A DNA stretch of 64,000 bases. Origin: Daedaleopsis sinensis. Taxonomy: Eukaryota; Basidiomycota; Agaricomycetes; Polyporales; Polyporaceae. Below the pieces are notes generated by a model. The model worked only from the letters and a program-made list of their open reading frames with translations, did no database searches and was not told the origin of the DNA. Location of the stretch: positions 930,001 to 994,000 of the forward strand of contig CM066300.1 in NCBI GenBank assembly GCA_033807695.1. Direction: 5' to 3'. Below, one piece after another: positions 1 through 11,566 of this stretch (position 1 is the stretch's first letter; each line of letters starts with the position of its first letter). Made by a program: the position numbers and the translations under genes.

Positions 1-122
1 AACGACATCGGGGTCAGCCGCGAAGAGCACTGGGCACACAGAGAACGGTCGAAGTGGAGAACGATAGAACGCGGGGAACGGGAAAGGCGGAGAACGAGAG
101 ACGCGGAGCAGGGGCGACGCAC

Positions 123-2034
123 CTTGTCGTAGTGCGTCCTCAGCACCGCACGCGAGGCCTGCAGGCTGAAGAAGGCGAGCGCGTTGTCGACGAACGCGTG
201 CGCGAGGCTGTGCGCGGAGAGCAGCACCTCGTTGATCGCGTTGATCGTCTCGAGGAACTGCGTGGGCGTTATCTGCGGTGTGGAGCGTCAGTGTGCGGCG
301 GGCGTAGCGTACAGACGGTAGATGAAGGGCGCGGCGCGGGGGAGAAGTATGCGCGAAGAGCGCGAAGCCCCAGCACGCACACGGAGGAAGGAGGGCAGGG
401 GGCAGGCACACGAACGAAGATAGAAACAGAAACAGAGACACGCACCCGTCCCTCCAGCTCGAGCGGGTACGTCGGCGCGAACTGCGGGAGCTCGCCGCCG
501 GTGTAGTCACGCTCTATGCGCACGACCTCGCGCGGGTGGTGCACGCCGATCTGCCCGCACGGGTCCGTGCCGTACGCCGCGTCCGCGGGTGGCGCGCCGA
601 AGTAGTACGCCGAGTGCGGGATGAGCGGCCGGCTGTGGCTGGGCGAGGGTAAGGTCGGGGTCAGCGATTTAGGCCCTCTCCAGTGGGCGCGGGGCCAAAT
701 GAAGGACGATGGAAGAGTCGAGAGGGAAGAAAGAAGAGAGAAGAGAGAGAGAGCAGAGAAACGCACCTCCGCGGCTTGCTCCCGCCCCCGAACTCGTGCG
801 TCCTGTGCGCCTTCCCCCCCGCGAACACGAACCGCTGCGGGCTCGCGCGCCCGTTCCGCCCACCTCTCCTGCGCTTGTCTCCGTTTCCCATTGCGTTGCC
901 GTTGCGGGTCCCGAGCCCTAAATCTTCATCCTCGTACGCGTCATCGTCCTCGTCGAACATCCGCCGCCCGCTCTCCAGGTCCGCCCTCCCCGCACCATCC
1001 CGGTCATGGTTCTTGTCCTTGTCCCACGGCGGCGGCGATGGGGGGTGCAGCGCGAGCCTGAGCGGGTGCTCCGTCTCCCCCGCCCCCCCGCCTGCGCCCG
1101 TGCCGGACCTGGAGGGGCTGTCGGGTCCGTACAGCGTGGGGCTGCGCGCGCCGTCGGGGTGGACGATTGTGATGTCCGCGTCCGTCGTGTCTGTGTCTGT
1201 CACGTCTGAGTCGCGCGCTGGTGCGGTGCCCGGCCTGTCGTCGCCCACCCTCTCCCTCTCCCTCTCCCTCTGATTCTCTCTTTCCCTCCTGCTCTCGCTC
1301 TGAGTCTGAATCTGACTCTCCCCTGCCCTCTCCCTCTCTCCGTGTCCGTCTCCATGTCCCTGCTCGTCCACGCGAAGCGTAGTATCCGGATCTTCCCCAT
1401 CCCCATCCGCGTCCTCGTCTGAATCGTCGCTCGAGTACGTGTACCCACCAGGCCCCGAGATGTCAATCACGAACGGCTCCGGGTCCGGGTCCGTCGCGGC
1501 CGCGGGGGAGATCGCGGGCGGCGCGGCCTTGAGGCCCAGCTTCGAGAGCGCCATGCCGGCCGTCCAGGTCGAGGTCGTAGTCGAGGTCGCAGGTGCGAGT
1601 GCAGTCGTATTGGAGGTGCCAGTCACAGCTGCAGGTGTACTCGAGGTCGCAGGTGCAGTCGCAGTCGGGGTAACAGCAGCACGCTCTTCGTGCTCAGATG
1701 CGAGCGCACGGTCGAAGACGGGCTGGGGGTCTTTCGGCGGCGGGGTGGGGGGCACGGGCGAGGGACTCGTGCTCGGGGGGACGGTAAGGAGCGAGTCGCG
1801 CACCTGCACCTGCGTTTCCGCCTCGTGTCCTTTTGCTGTTTCTGGTCCTGTTCCGTGCCCGTGCCCGTGCCCGTGCCCGTGCCCGTGCGGGGCAAGTGCG
1901 GCGGGCCCGTGCGCAGAAGAGGCAGAGGTAGATTCAGATGCACGCGCTGTCTGTGTTGCTTCCAAGTCGGCAGGGGTAGGGGACGAAGGAAAAGGGCCAA
2001 GGCCAGGGGAAGGCGAGTCCGGGTTCATGCCCAT
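123..2034 (-). CDS. ERF4: Erf4 / Golgin-A7 family palmitoyltransferase subunit (3' end outside window)
   Basis: Likely accessory subunit of the Erf2-Erf4 type DHHC palmitoyltransferase, which S-acylates Ras-like proteins at ER/Golgi membranes. Visible exons on the minus strand are 2034-767, 632-446 and 272-123, joined by GT-AG introns; the gene runs off the window after position 123. The first ~420 residues are low-complexity and disordered: a His-Gly hexanucleotide repeat, Ser/Thr/Pro-rich tracts and an acidic DSDEDADGD stretch. Exons 2-3 hold the conserved domain: REVVRIERDYTGGELPQF, then YPLELEGR joined to ITPTQFLETINAINEVLLS. This matches the Golgin A7/ERF4 signature (RIERDYS...QF...P.EL...F...IN..N). 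The start is the first ATG of the open frame at 2034; the frame is open further upstream but has no ATG there, so an upstream exon is possible. The long N-terminus is typical of fungal Erf4 compared with the short animal GOLGA7. Confidence 0.85.
1855..1893. repeat. Hexanucleotide repeat inside ERF4
   Basis: Tandem units of gtgccc lie on the + strand, within exon 1 of the Erf4-like gene. On the coding (minus) strand they encode alternating His-Gly. Such a tract may vary in length between strains without changing frame, because the unit is six bases. Confidence 0.85.
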
Positions 2035-2807
2035 TATGATTATATGCCGGGTTGTCAGATTGAGCTCGAGAGCGTCCGAGTCAGTGGATACAGCGGGTGC
2101 GGATGGCCCTGAGGGAGTCGCTTTCGTCGCCGTCGTCGTCGGCGGTGATGAAGTGGGCACGGAGAGCAACAAGGACGTGGCCGTTTGTGCAGCGGTGCGA
2201 ATAATGAATATTGATTAGGAATGCAGCGAGACTTCGAGACAACGAGTGGACGCTTCAGACGCCGTACGTGTAGATAACCAGATACCAGATGCTGAGAGAG
2301 GATATTAGTCGGGAGGGCGGCGGGAAGATGAACGGGAGACGAGAGCCTTGTGCGGCCGAGTGCACTGAGGGCTCCTGCGTGCAGTGTGAGAGATCGAGCT
2401 CGCCGGTCTCCCCGTTGCCTTCGGGCGTCTCAGTTTCCTTTCAGGAACAAGACTCAATTGAACGCCCGCCACCCTTGTTACGAAATAGCCATTGGTCTCG
2501 TACCCAGTAGCCGCGGTGGTGGGGTGCGGGCGATACTACGACGGATGAGTACGAGACCATGCTAGCTGGTGCGCAAACCAGTTCTCTGAATTTCCTCCGA
2601 CTGATTTATGATACTCCGGGAAGCAGACGAGAGCCCGAGCAGCATGAATTCCGAAACCAGACACAACAAGCACGAAGCATCGTCAACAGAGAAACACAGG
2701 ACGAAGTGTGAACAGTCCATGGTCAATCACATTCCAAATCCAAACCCAGATCCAGATGTTCCATACAGTAGATACCGATATCCTAAACTTCTTCCTCACG
2801 CACCAGC
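2035..2807. other. Intergenic: ERF4 upstream / ADAM downstream
   Basis: This gap of about 770 bp lies between the first usable ATG of the leftward Erf4-like gene and the stop codon of the leftward ADAM gene. It should contain the ERF4 promoter and 5' leader and the ADAM 3' UTR. Short AT-rich patches occur near 2200-2220. I see no coding exon or clear TATA box here. Confidence 0.5.
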
Positions 2808-5800
2808 CTACCTCCTCGAGGGCATCGGCCCGTTGAACAGCGACTCGTCCACCCAGTCCGCCCTGCCGCTCCCGATCGGGTACTGCGGCGCGTAGTGCCT
2901 GCTCGTGCGCGTCCCCGAGCCCGTTCCCCCACCGCTTCGTGACTGCCGGTGGCTCGAACGCGAGCCGGCGCCGGCGAGCACGCTGTTGGTACCCGGCGAC
3001 GATCCGTGCACGCCCCCGATGCTGCCGCCGCTCCGTCGTTGGACGCCCCTGCCGTTCACGTTCTGCAGCGGGGCGGAGCCGCTGCGCGAGTGCTGCCTGG
3101 CGCCTGCTACGCTTGCGGGCGCGCTATGATAGATGCGGTCAGCGCCATGGTAAGCAAGGGAGGGGGGGAGAAAGGGACGTACTTGGGGCCGTACATGGGC
3201 GGGGGCTCGCGGACCATCGCGCCTGGGTTGAACGCCATCGGCGGGGGGCCGGAGTAGCTCGGGATGCGCTCCGCCTTGGCTGGCTTCGCGCGGCACGAGC
3301 GGAGCACACCTGCAACGTCCCGCATTTAGTACTCGATACACAGGGTGGGGATGGGGGTGGGGGTAAGAGCGGTCTGGGGTTTGGGGAGGAGAGAGGACGT
3401 ACAGCGCGCGATGGCCCAGAGGATGAGGAGGACGATGATGCCGACGACGACGGTGACGGGAATCGATATCTGGAGGTTGTGGACGTACCACGACTGCGAC
3501 ACAAGACCCACGAAGTCATGAGTGTCTGTCGTTCGGCGAATGCAAGCCGCACAGAAAACACACCTTGAACATATCCAGGAATGACCCAGGCTTGCAGCTG
3601 CCGCCTTGGCACATCCCGCCGTATCCTGCGCAGGGGTAGTAGGTACGCGTCAGATGCAAGCTCCTCTTCAAGTCTGCGACATGACGCACCACAAGGAGAA
3701 CCGTCGACGAGCGTGGACTGCAGGACGACGCACTGGTTCGAGTTGCTCGGGTCCTGGCACGACACCTGGCACGACTTGTCGTTATTGCTCGGGCACGCCT
3801 GCTTCAGCCCCATCGACGCGCCGACCAGCTGACATTGTTCTGCATTCAGAAACACGGACGTCAGCGCCTCTACGTTCGCAACCCCATAACCAAAACAAAA
3901 CATGCGTACGGTCAAGCGACGTGCACTGCCCGCTAGCGCACGCAAGCCCGTCCGCGCCGCAGCCCTGCCCGTTGGGCGCGAACACGTCCGCAGGGCACCA
4001 CGCGCTGCTGCCCGAGCACGTCTCCGCGGTGTCGCAGCGGCTGTCCCTGCTCGGGCGGCACACCGTGCTGCTGGGGGCGAACGCGCACTGCGGGGTGCAG
4101 CACGGGGAGCTGTCCGGGTCGCACACGGCGCTGCCCTTGAACTTGCACGTCTGCGCGTCGCAGCAGGTTGAGTTCGAGTTGAGGCCCGGGTCGCAGTCCT
4201 CGCCGTCCTCGACGATCCCGTTCCCGCACATCTTGAGCGTGATGACCGGCTTGTTCGTCAGCGATGTGGGCGCGGTCGGGTCGACGAGGCACGACGTCTG
4301 GGTCTTGCCGCCGGAGGTGCCGGCCATGAGCGAGCCTAAGAGGGGCGTGCGGGCGCAGTGAGTTCCGGGACGCTGCTGCCGCGCCGGGGCACTTACAGAT
4401 GTTGCCGATGCTGCAGGGAGAAAAGTTCATCTCGCCGGTCTCTGCGACGGGGCTCATGATGTACTGCGAGTTGGCGTCGCAGGTGGAGGTCGAGAGCGGG
4501 CAGCAGTTCACCGACTGCGTCTCGCATCCGTTCTCGCACGAGCATCCGTCAGCGCACTAAGACCCAGTCAGTACAGAGGGAGCCACGACTGGTCGGCTGA
4601 ACTTACGTCGTGCTAGGAAATAAAGTGTTAGCACGGGCTCGAAGAGTCCGGAGGGAGGGAGTGAACTCACGATAGCACCAAAGTTATGCCCGATCTCGTG
4701 CGCGATGACCTGCCACTCCGTGCGCCCGCCCGTCGACACAGCCGTGCCCGACACGATGGACGGGCTGCTCCCCGAGGAGGTCTGCTGGCAGAGCGTCGCG
4801 AGCCACGCGATCCCGACCTCGGATCCTGTCGGGCATCCGCTCATGAGGTGCCACAGCCCAGCGCCGTCGTCGCCCTTCTTGCCGCGCCAGTCGGAGAACA
4901 TCGAGAGGCGGTCGTTGAGCGTGATGTCCTCCTGGCAGGGCACGTTCCATGGGAAATCCGTTGGTTGCGTGGTCGGACATCTGCAAGCGGGGCGGTGAGC
5001 AGGGAAGCGGGTAGATAGGTATATGGACATATATACTAACGTCGGGTCGCGAATCTGCAGCTCGATGATCCCGAGGCTGACTTTGAACGTAGTCTGCCGC
5101 CGACGATGAAAACGGGGCCATGGCACAGGAGAACGGGTGACTGACCTTGTACAGCGCGCTAGCGGTGTTCCAGTTCGTGATGATGGCCGTCGTCGCATTC
5201 GCTGGTGATCCGTAGCGGTTGGTGTACTCGCAGTCCGCTGCGACGCCCATGTAGACGATCCGCTGCGACGTCGGACAGCCCGCGGTCTGCCCAATCTGGC
5301 CGGAGAAGCTGCGGGGAGGGGGAGCGTTACACTTTAGAGTTACGGGGTCCACAGCAACGGACAACGGGGAGGACGTACTCCATGCCCATGCCTCCGCCCG
5401 CGACATCGTCGCGCCGGGTGAGATTCGACGCCTGCATGATCCCAAGCGCGTCGAACCAGGGCGTGCTGGGCGGTGTCGGCCTGCGGAGCGCGTGGTTCTG
5501 CCGCGGGTCCGTGTTGAAGTCGATCCTGTCGTGGCCGCACGTCTCCTCTGCCACCATCGGCGAGCCGAGGCCGACGACGCGGGAGTGCTCGTGCTTGCTC
5601 ATGACGTCCGAGTCGCGCCAGATGACCAGGTTCGCGTCGGGGTGCTCCTCGGCGAGCTGGATGTGCGGGTCGAGGTCGAGCTTGTTGCGGAGGTAGTTCT
5701 CCTTCGTCATGATGTGGTGGACGACGCCGTTCACCGAGAATGCGCCTTCAAATACCGGGGGCTTGTCCGCTAGCGCATCGCCTTGGTCGTGCACGGTGAT

Positions 5801-6219
5801 ACGTGCCCAGCCGAGTTCATACTGGCCTGAAGGTCGAGGGATGACGCCTGCGGTGTCTTCCCGTAGTCGATCGGGTGAGATGTGGGCGGGGATTACTTCA
5901 CCCCAGTACGCCCTTACTGACTCTCGTAGGATGGGTTCTGTATGCGATAGTATTGACTGGCCATCGGGACCGTTCTTGTAGAAACTTATCCGAGCAGCGG
6001 GATGGATAAGATGATCGTTGGGGCGTAGGTGAAGGTAGAATGTTTCGTCAAAGGCGGTAAGTGTCAGCCGGAACGAGTCGGAATGGCGGAGGATCGGCGA
6101 ATCAACAGGGAGTGAACGTTTCCCTGGTATTGGTGGCGTGTCTCGCCGAGGGAGGATGTCGATGGAAAGTGTTGAAGGATGCGTTAACCTCTTCAATGGA
6201 CGGGCAGGAGCACTGAGTG
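2808..6219 (-). CDS. ADAM-type zinc metalloprotease (M12B) with disintegrin domain and transmembrane anchor
   Basis: Probable cell-surface sheddase. Minus-strand exons: ~6219-5379, 5308-5146, 5093-5041, 4980-4671, 4612-4607, 4556-4397, 4335-3910, 3839-3690, 3625-3564, 3493-3403, 3309-3183, 3123-2808 (about 900 residues). Domain order: prodomain with a Cys-switch-like CGHD; reprolysin catalytic domain with HEIGHNFGAI joined to HD and then CADGCSC, giving the HExxHxxGxxHD zinc motif; disintegrin domain starting CGNGIVEDGEDCDPG; Cys-rich region; one transmembrane helix (ISIPVTVVVGIIVLLILWAI); and a basic, Ser/Gly-rich cytoplasmic tail ending at TAG 2808. The third zinc histidine lies in a 6-nt microexon. 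The first visible codons have no Met, so a short signal-peptide exon must lie upstream at ~6230-6340. An ATG at ~6337 is a candidate, but the splice joining it to the main frame is uncertain. Confidence 0.92.
4607..4612 (-). other. 6-nt microexon of the ADAM gene (encodes His-Asp)
   Basis: On the minus strand the sequence reads ttcctag, CACGAC, gtaagt. The flanking exons end in HNFGAI and begin CADGCSC with no other in-frame link. Including the six bases restores the HExxHxxGxxHD motif, so His and Asp of the zinc site come from this exon. Both flanking introns (about 58 and 50 nt) have canonical ends. Confidence 0.85.
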
Positions 6220-6229
6220 CTGCAAATGA

Positions 6230-6709
6230 GGGAGATCAGTCGCAAGACGTGGGACGCGGAACAAGAAGACAAAGAAGGACAAAGCTAAGAGATCTAGAAC
6301 GCGGTGATGCCTGAACGCATGATGACGAGGTCATGCCTGGTCATGCGCGTCCGCGCCAGGCATCTGCGCAGTCGCACGCCCAACAGACCACTGCCATGAT
6401 CCATTCAGTTTCCTCGGCGAGTCCGCAGCAGCGTTCACAGCGCACCGGGGAGACGAGTCATCCAAGTACGACGGGTGGGTGGATCCGACGAGACCCCATA
6501 GAAGTCTCATCGGACCCTCCTGCCAGATGGTACACCCTTTGGATAGCGAGCATGCGACCCTTGGCCGAGCTCTCGGGTACGGGAGAGCGTGTGGCAAAGA
6601 TGAGGCGAGCATTGCATCGCCTTGACAAGTAGGGGTGGTCAAAGATGAAGATTCAATGGGACCACCCTAAGGTCACCTCGAGGGAGAGAAGCAGGCAATT
6701 TAGTTGCAC
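6230..6709. other. Region upstream of the ADAM gene
   Basis: It should contain the missing ADAM start/signal exon (minus strand, about 6230-6340) and its promoter. A hydrophobic stretch (SFVLLCLLV in one frame, LALSFFVFLF in another) lies just upstream of the acceptor ending TTTGCAG, consistent with a signal peptide whose exact splicing I cannot settle. Nothing else is recognisable. Confidence 0.4.
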
Positions 6710-7399
6710 TTAAACCGCTAAGAAGCGTCCACCTAGGAATTCGGTGAAATCGCTCCGTGAAGCTGAGGCTCCAGCGGGAGTGGTCAAAGTTGAAGGCGAA
6801 TCCATGCACGATTCGAGTAGCAGAACCGCCGTATTGCCCCAACAGAAACTGCCAGCGAAACGTTCATCTTTCACCACGCCGTAAGTGCGAGGCCGGCGAA
6901 GGTACGCCTGCACCGACTCGGATGAGTGTTTGGAGGATCGCAAACTATGCAGGATAGAGCTCAGCTCTTGAGAGCTTGAGAGTATATGCGGCCCGTCCTT
7001 TGGATGGATAATCCTAGCAGAGATGTGTTCCGCAAGATCGTCCAAACTGTCCAGAACGGACAGCCTAGAGAGAAGGACCAAAGGATAGGCCGCATGGCTT
7101 TGAGTTGTATTCAAGGTCGGAGGTGCATCGTGTTACGCGAGCAACTGCGACCTCTCAAGCTTGCGCCATGGAACAACCGCACAGTCTGAGTACATCACCG
7201 TTGACAAGCTGCAGACGCCTCTCATCTCATGCCCTCCTCCTGTGTTGTGGACGAGCGCGCCGAAGAAGCCAAGAGAAGGTGACAGAGCCAGGGAGACCTC
7301 AGGCCGCAGAAAGACTAGAAACTCGGACATACCTGAAGCCGAATGAACGCCAGCCAGAAGGGCGAGGAGTAGCCAGGATAGACAATGGTGAGAGTACAT
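6710..7399 (-). CDS. Putative small secreted protein (tentative multi-exon model)
   Basis: I do not recognise a family. On the minus strand an ATG at 7399 opens a signal-peptide-like stretch (basic/polar start, WLLLALLAGVHSAS) followed at once by a strong GTATGT donor near 7332. Downstream coding-looking segments run through 7300-7135 and 7110-6710, including LSVLDSLDDLAEHISARI and a stop at 6710. An in-frame TAA near 7133 must be spliced out; a 54-nt intron from about 7147 to 7094 would do this but has a weak donor. It could instead be a decayed gene. The signal peptide plus donor is the firm part; the rest is inference. Confidence 0.3.
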
Positions 7400-9220
7400 T
7401 AGAAAGGAGGGTCGGAGACGACTGCCGCCGAGATGATGAATATAAGGAACCGTCAAGCCAAGAGACCGCTGTCCAGCGCCAGATCCGACCTGCGGAGGTC
7501 TTGTCCTCTACCGTTGGCGAACGCAGCGAGCGGGAAGGGGGAAAGACGAGGGAGACGGCGAGGGGAGAAGCAGAGGTCGAGGCCAGAGGCTGGCTGCGTT
7601 GATTTGCGCCCGCCAACCACCCTTCGCGACGACGGCCTCGGCGCCTCCAAGTTCGGTGCCGTCATTCACGACCATCACCATCTCCCCGCACGCTGCTCTT
7701 GGGCTCTTGGGTTACCCCGCTCTCGTTCCATCCTCCGCGCCGCTTCAGATTGCCCCAATGCTCATACAACGACCTCTCAAGCTCTCTTGCAGGACCAGTA
7801 GCCTTTGAACTCTCTTCCGACCCGTTGCTACTCAGCAGAGAAGACTGCCACAGCAATCGCCAACGGTGGCGGTCCTCGTCTGTAAATACTCACTTATATA
7901 TATATGCGCAGGTACACCCACTCGGTGCGCATCTGGCCAGGGGCTTCCTGTTCCAACAGTCAACTCGCGACCGTTCCGGACTGATGGGATAGACGAGATC
8001 GCTACACATCGGCTTCCTAAATCAAGGTCACATCGACTAAGAATAGGCTGTGCGAGCTAGTCAGCATCTTAGCTTCTGGTATGTCCCAGCCTCAGGCTTC
8101 CAGACATTGCCCAACTTGTCGACAGACTCAGAAGAACTTACCACTATCTCACTCTGTATAATCAGTACATCGAACCGTCTCGCAAACCCCATGCGACAGA
8201 CAAATTTTCAAGCTTTGTTCGCTGGTAACCATGGAGCTCGTGTGCAGCTATCTCAATATCCGGCCAAGATATACTATTTGCAACGAATGCATGCCAGCGT
8301 ATATTCGGAAAGACGTATAACCTGCCAACCACTACTATGCTTGCCAAAGTTCAAGTGAGTGTCCATTCAGCAACTTGAATGACCACGGGACCTGAGGCCT
8401 GAAGGCCTGACCGTCCATCCCTCACGTCAATGGGTCCTCATCGTCTGCCTAGGGCATACTAATGGGACCTGGCCTTTAATCAAACAAACCGATTTCAGTT
8501 CATTTCATCCCAACGACGCACGGGCCCCGATGAGGTGTAGCATCATACCCAGTTCGAGATTCTTGAGTACCTGCTCGGCACGGTCAGCGTGATCAATCTC
8601 ATTCACGTTCCTCTGCCACAACAGTGGTAACGTACAGCCCAAAATTCCTGGTCCTCGACACAAGACTTATGCACATGTGCCGGTTCGACACGGCATGTTC
8701 GTCACTCACATAGCTCACTGACATTAACAAAAGGCTATTTGTTCGAGCGTAGGGTGAATAGGCGATTACTACTGTAGCGTATATAGGCAGCTGGTGAAAG
8801 AAGGTGCTTATCAGGACATTAAATACTTAGATACAAACGAGTGTGCCCGTCAAAAAGCGCAGTATTACAATGTACTTGCAACCACAAGGCAAGAACGGAG
8901 AACAGCGGGGACGTCGTCGAAGAGAGGTAAGGGATAGGGAGGTGCACGTTGCGTCTTCGATTTCGCGTCGCGGGGGCACTTATGCTCATGCGACATCTAC
9001 GAGAGACGTGAGACGTGAGTGGGCCACTAGATATGTACACACGCAGCCTGTCCACCCTCCCCATCTTCACTACCTTCGTGCCAAGTAAATATACGACTGG
9101 CGATGCAGCAGAGAGCATCCAGGGAGATCCCTATATGTACATACATATGTATACTGTTCCACGAAGAGGACCATCCGCAGATGCAAGAACACACCAGCGC
9201 ACCATCCCTCAACTGCCCGC
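7400..9220. other. Intergenic, no gene recognised
   Basis: About 1.8 kb between the tentative secreted-protein ORF and the stop of the A1-like protease gene. It holds only short open frames with no conserved motif and no clear splice-linked pattern. It has AT-richer patches with tatatata near 7895-7905 and should include the 3' UTR of the A1-like gene near 9220. Confidence 0.4.
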
Positions 9221-11566
9221 TCAGACCACGCGCGGGCCAGAGAACGACGTCTGGTTGTTCGGCGTCGTCGGCGCGCTGCTCGGGCCCCCCTCATTGACAG
9301 ACATCAGCGTGTCCCGGCGGTAGCCCTGCTTCTCGCGGGGGTACTGCCGCGCCCCGGCCGCGGCATACCCACGCGCGGCGCCCGACGCACCGCTCTCGCT
9401 CGCCTCCTCGTACGACGGCGGGAGCTGGTGCACGGGCCCCGCGTCCTGCGCGAGGAGCGGGACGTGCGGCGAGACGGGCGGGGAGCCGTACGCGGACGCG
9501 GGGTACTGCGCGAACTGCGTGTGCGTCGGCGTGGGCGAGACGGGCTCGGGGCCGTGACCAAAGGTGTAGGGCTCGACGGTGGCGGCGACCTTGTGCTCGT
9601 GCTCGAGCGCGGCCGCGCGCTGGAAGAACGAGTTGTCCTGCCGGCGCCGGATGCAGTAGAATGCGAGGAGGCCGAGCGCGATGACGCCCGCGACGCCGCC
9701 GACGGTGCCGCCGACGATCGCGCCGATGTCGCGCGCCTTGTTGGACGCGGCGCGTGGCGCAAAGGCGAGTGCTGCGCTGCCGTCCTTCGGGATGTTGAAG
9801 ATGCTGTGCGGGTGCAAGGGGGCTCGCGTCAGTGCCGGGTCCGAGACGAGGCGAGACGAGACGTGTGTGAGACAGGGGTTGGGGTGCGCGCGCATGAGGG
9901 GGAGGAGGAGGCGGTGGAGCGAACGCACTCACACGTAGAGCTGGGACAGCCAGTTCTGGCCAAAGATATACTGCGTCACGCCGGAGTCTGTGAAGCCCTC
10001 GATGAGACTGATACACGTCCCGTCGCCCTGGTCGACGACGAGGAGGGACTGGTCGACAGTGAACTTCTGCGAGCCAATCGAGACTGTGAACTGCATTGCG
10101 GTGTTGCACGGGACGTGCCATGAGGTCGTCTGGCCCGATATTGTCGACTTCTGCACTAGCTGCGAGCCCGGAATGGCGTCGTCTGCGTTGCATATCGCGA
10201 ATACGGTCAGCGCCCGGTACGATGCAGGCAGTCTCGCAAACGGGGCTTACGGATGAGATGCGCCTGCGTGCCGGGCATGTAGATGCCTGAGTAGTACGGG
10301 TCGACGTTGACCATCATGCTCGCGCCGTTGCCGACGTTGATGTTACCGATCTTCGCCGACCAGCCGTCGAGGCTCACCGTCCAGTCGGGCTGCTCGCTGT
10401 TGGCGAGGTAGCCCCCGCTGACGCTCTGTACCGGACGCCACTGGACCTGGTCCGCCTGGTACGCTGAGCTGTCTGGCTGGAGCCAGTGGACCGTGCCGGC
10501 ATCGGAGTCCTCGAGGGATTGAGACCCTGCTGGGATAGCGAGAGTGTTGGAGTCGCTCGGAATGACGGGAGACGGCTTGAGCGCCATCCCGAAAGTGAAA
10601 TTCGATGCCTCAGGGTTTCGAAGGTAGTATTGTCCATAGAGACCGTCGTCGAAGTTGGCAGAGAAGTTGGCGGCGTTCGTCGACTGCTTCAACGTCCCAA
10701 GACCAATGATGCCAGAAATCCCGTTTTGGAACGGCGAACCTTGCGACTGGTTATCCGTAAGAACGACTGATTGTCATTGAGTACATCGTCGAACGTGGGA
10801 CTGTCAAGTCGCTTACTCGTCTGGTTCGTGTATGCCCAAGAGGTGCCGGACGTTGTGGTGAGGGTACAGTTCTCTTTGATGAGCTTTCCAGTATAGTTGC
10901 TATTTCCGAAAGCCACTGCAGGCGTCCCATCAAGACTTCTCGCGCTTGGCGAAAGAGAGATGTCGTACCTGGAGAAGATGTCAGTATTCAAAGTTTGTGC
11001 TGACGGTTTAGCGTTATTTCATGCGCATTTCGGTGTGCAGAACACGGAATTCGCCTTACGACGCAATTGGGGAGGCGGACAGACAGTTCGTCACCCACGG
11101 CAAGACAACCAAGGTCTTAGTATGATGATCAACGTGTTCTCGTGGTCTAGTTGGGCAGATGGAAGGGCGTCGCCCGAAGACTCACGGATGCCACAACGCA
11201 TGAAACTCGCTCCCATGCCATAGTCCCCGTGCCTTGCACCCTACAGATAGCGCATGCAAGAAATACTCACGTTGGGGTGTTGCTGCAGTCTCCACATCCC
11301 TTGCTTGCTACAGAGGTGTACCCCAAACCGGTCGAGAGGGTGAAGTTGAAGTTCTGGATTTGTCCAGCACCTTGGGTACCCTAAACTTTGTCAATGCACT
11401 CAAACAACGAGCACCTTGGCTCTAGTGGGCTCACCATGGTCACGCCCACCATTGGCCGTCCACTCCGGCCAAGGATGATAGGGAGGTCAAGCCTTTGAGG
11501 TGGTACGAAGGCTGCGTACGCGCATGATGCGCAGAGAGAGAATACGAAAGAGGTCTTGGAGAACAT
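9221..11566 (-). CDS. Membrane-anchored A1-family aspartic protease homologue, probably inactive
   Basis: Six minus-strand exons: 11566-11435, 11380-11271, 10968-10817, 10766-10251, 10182-9933, 9803-9221 (about 580 aa). A signal peptide (MFSKTSFVFSLCASCAYA) precedes a pepsin-fold domain recognisable from NGISGIIGLG, VSLDGWSAKIGN and IFGQNWLSQLYVIFN. A glycine-rich transmembrane helix (GAIVGGTVGGVAGVIALGLL) is followed by CIRRRQ and a cytoplasmic tail with a PPSYEEA motif. Where active enzymes have the first DTG, this protein reads FTLSTGLGYTSVAS, so Asp is replaced by Ser. At the second site it reads VDPYYSGIYMPG rather than D-T/S-G. I therefore infer a non-catalytic cell-surface protein, or one with altered chemistry. 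The family call rests on the fold pattern. Intron 2 (about 300 nt) is unusually long for this region. Confidence 0.82.

Noticed and set aside
2034..2172. Upstream extension of the Erf4-like gene to a TTG at 2172
   Set aside because: The frame is open but has no ATG; TTG starts are not expected in fungal nuclear genes, so the ATG at 2034 was chosen.
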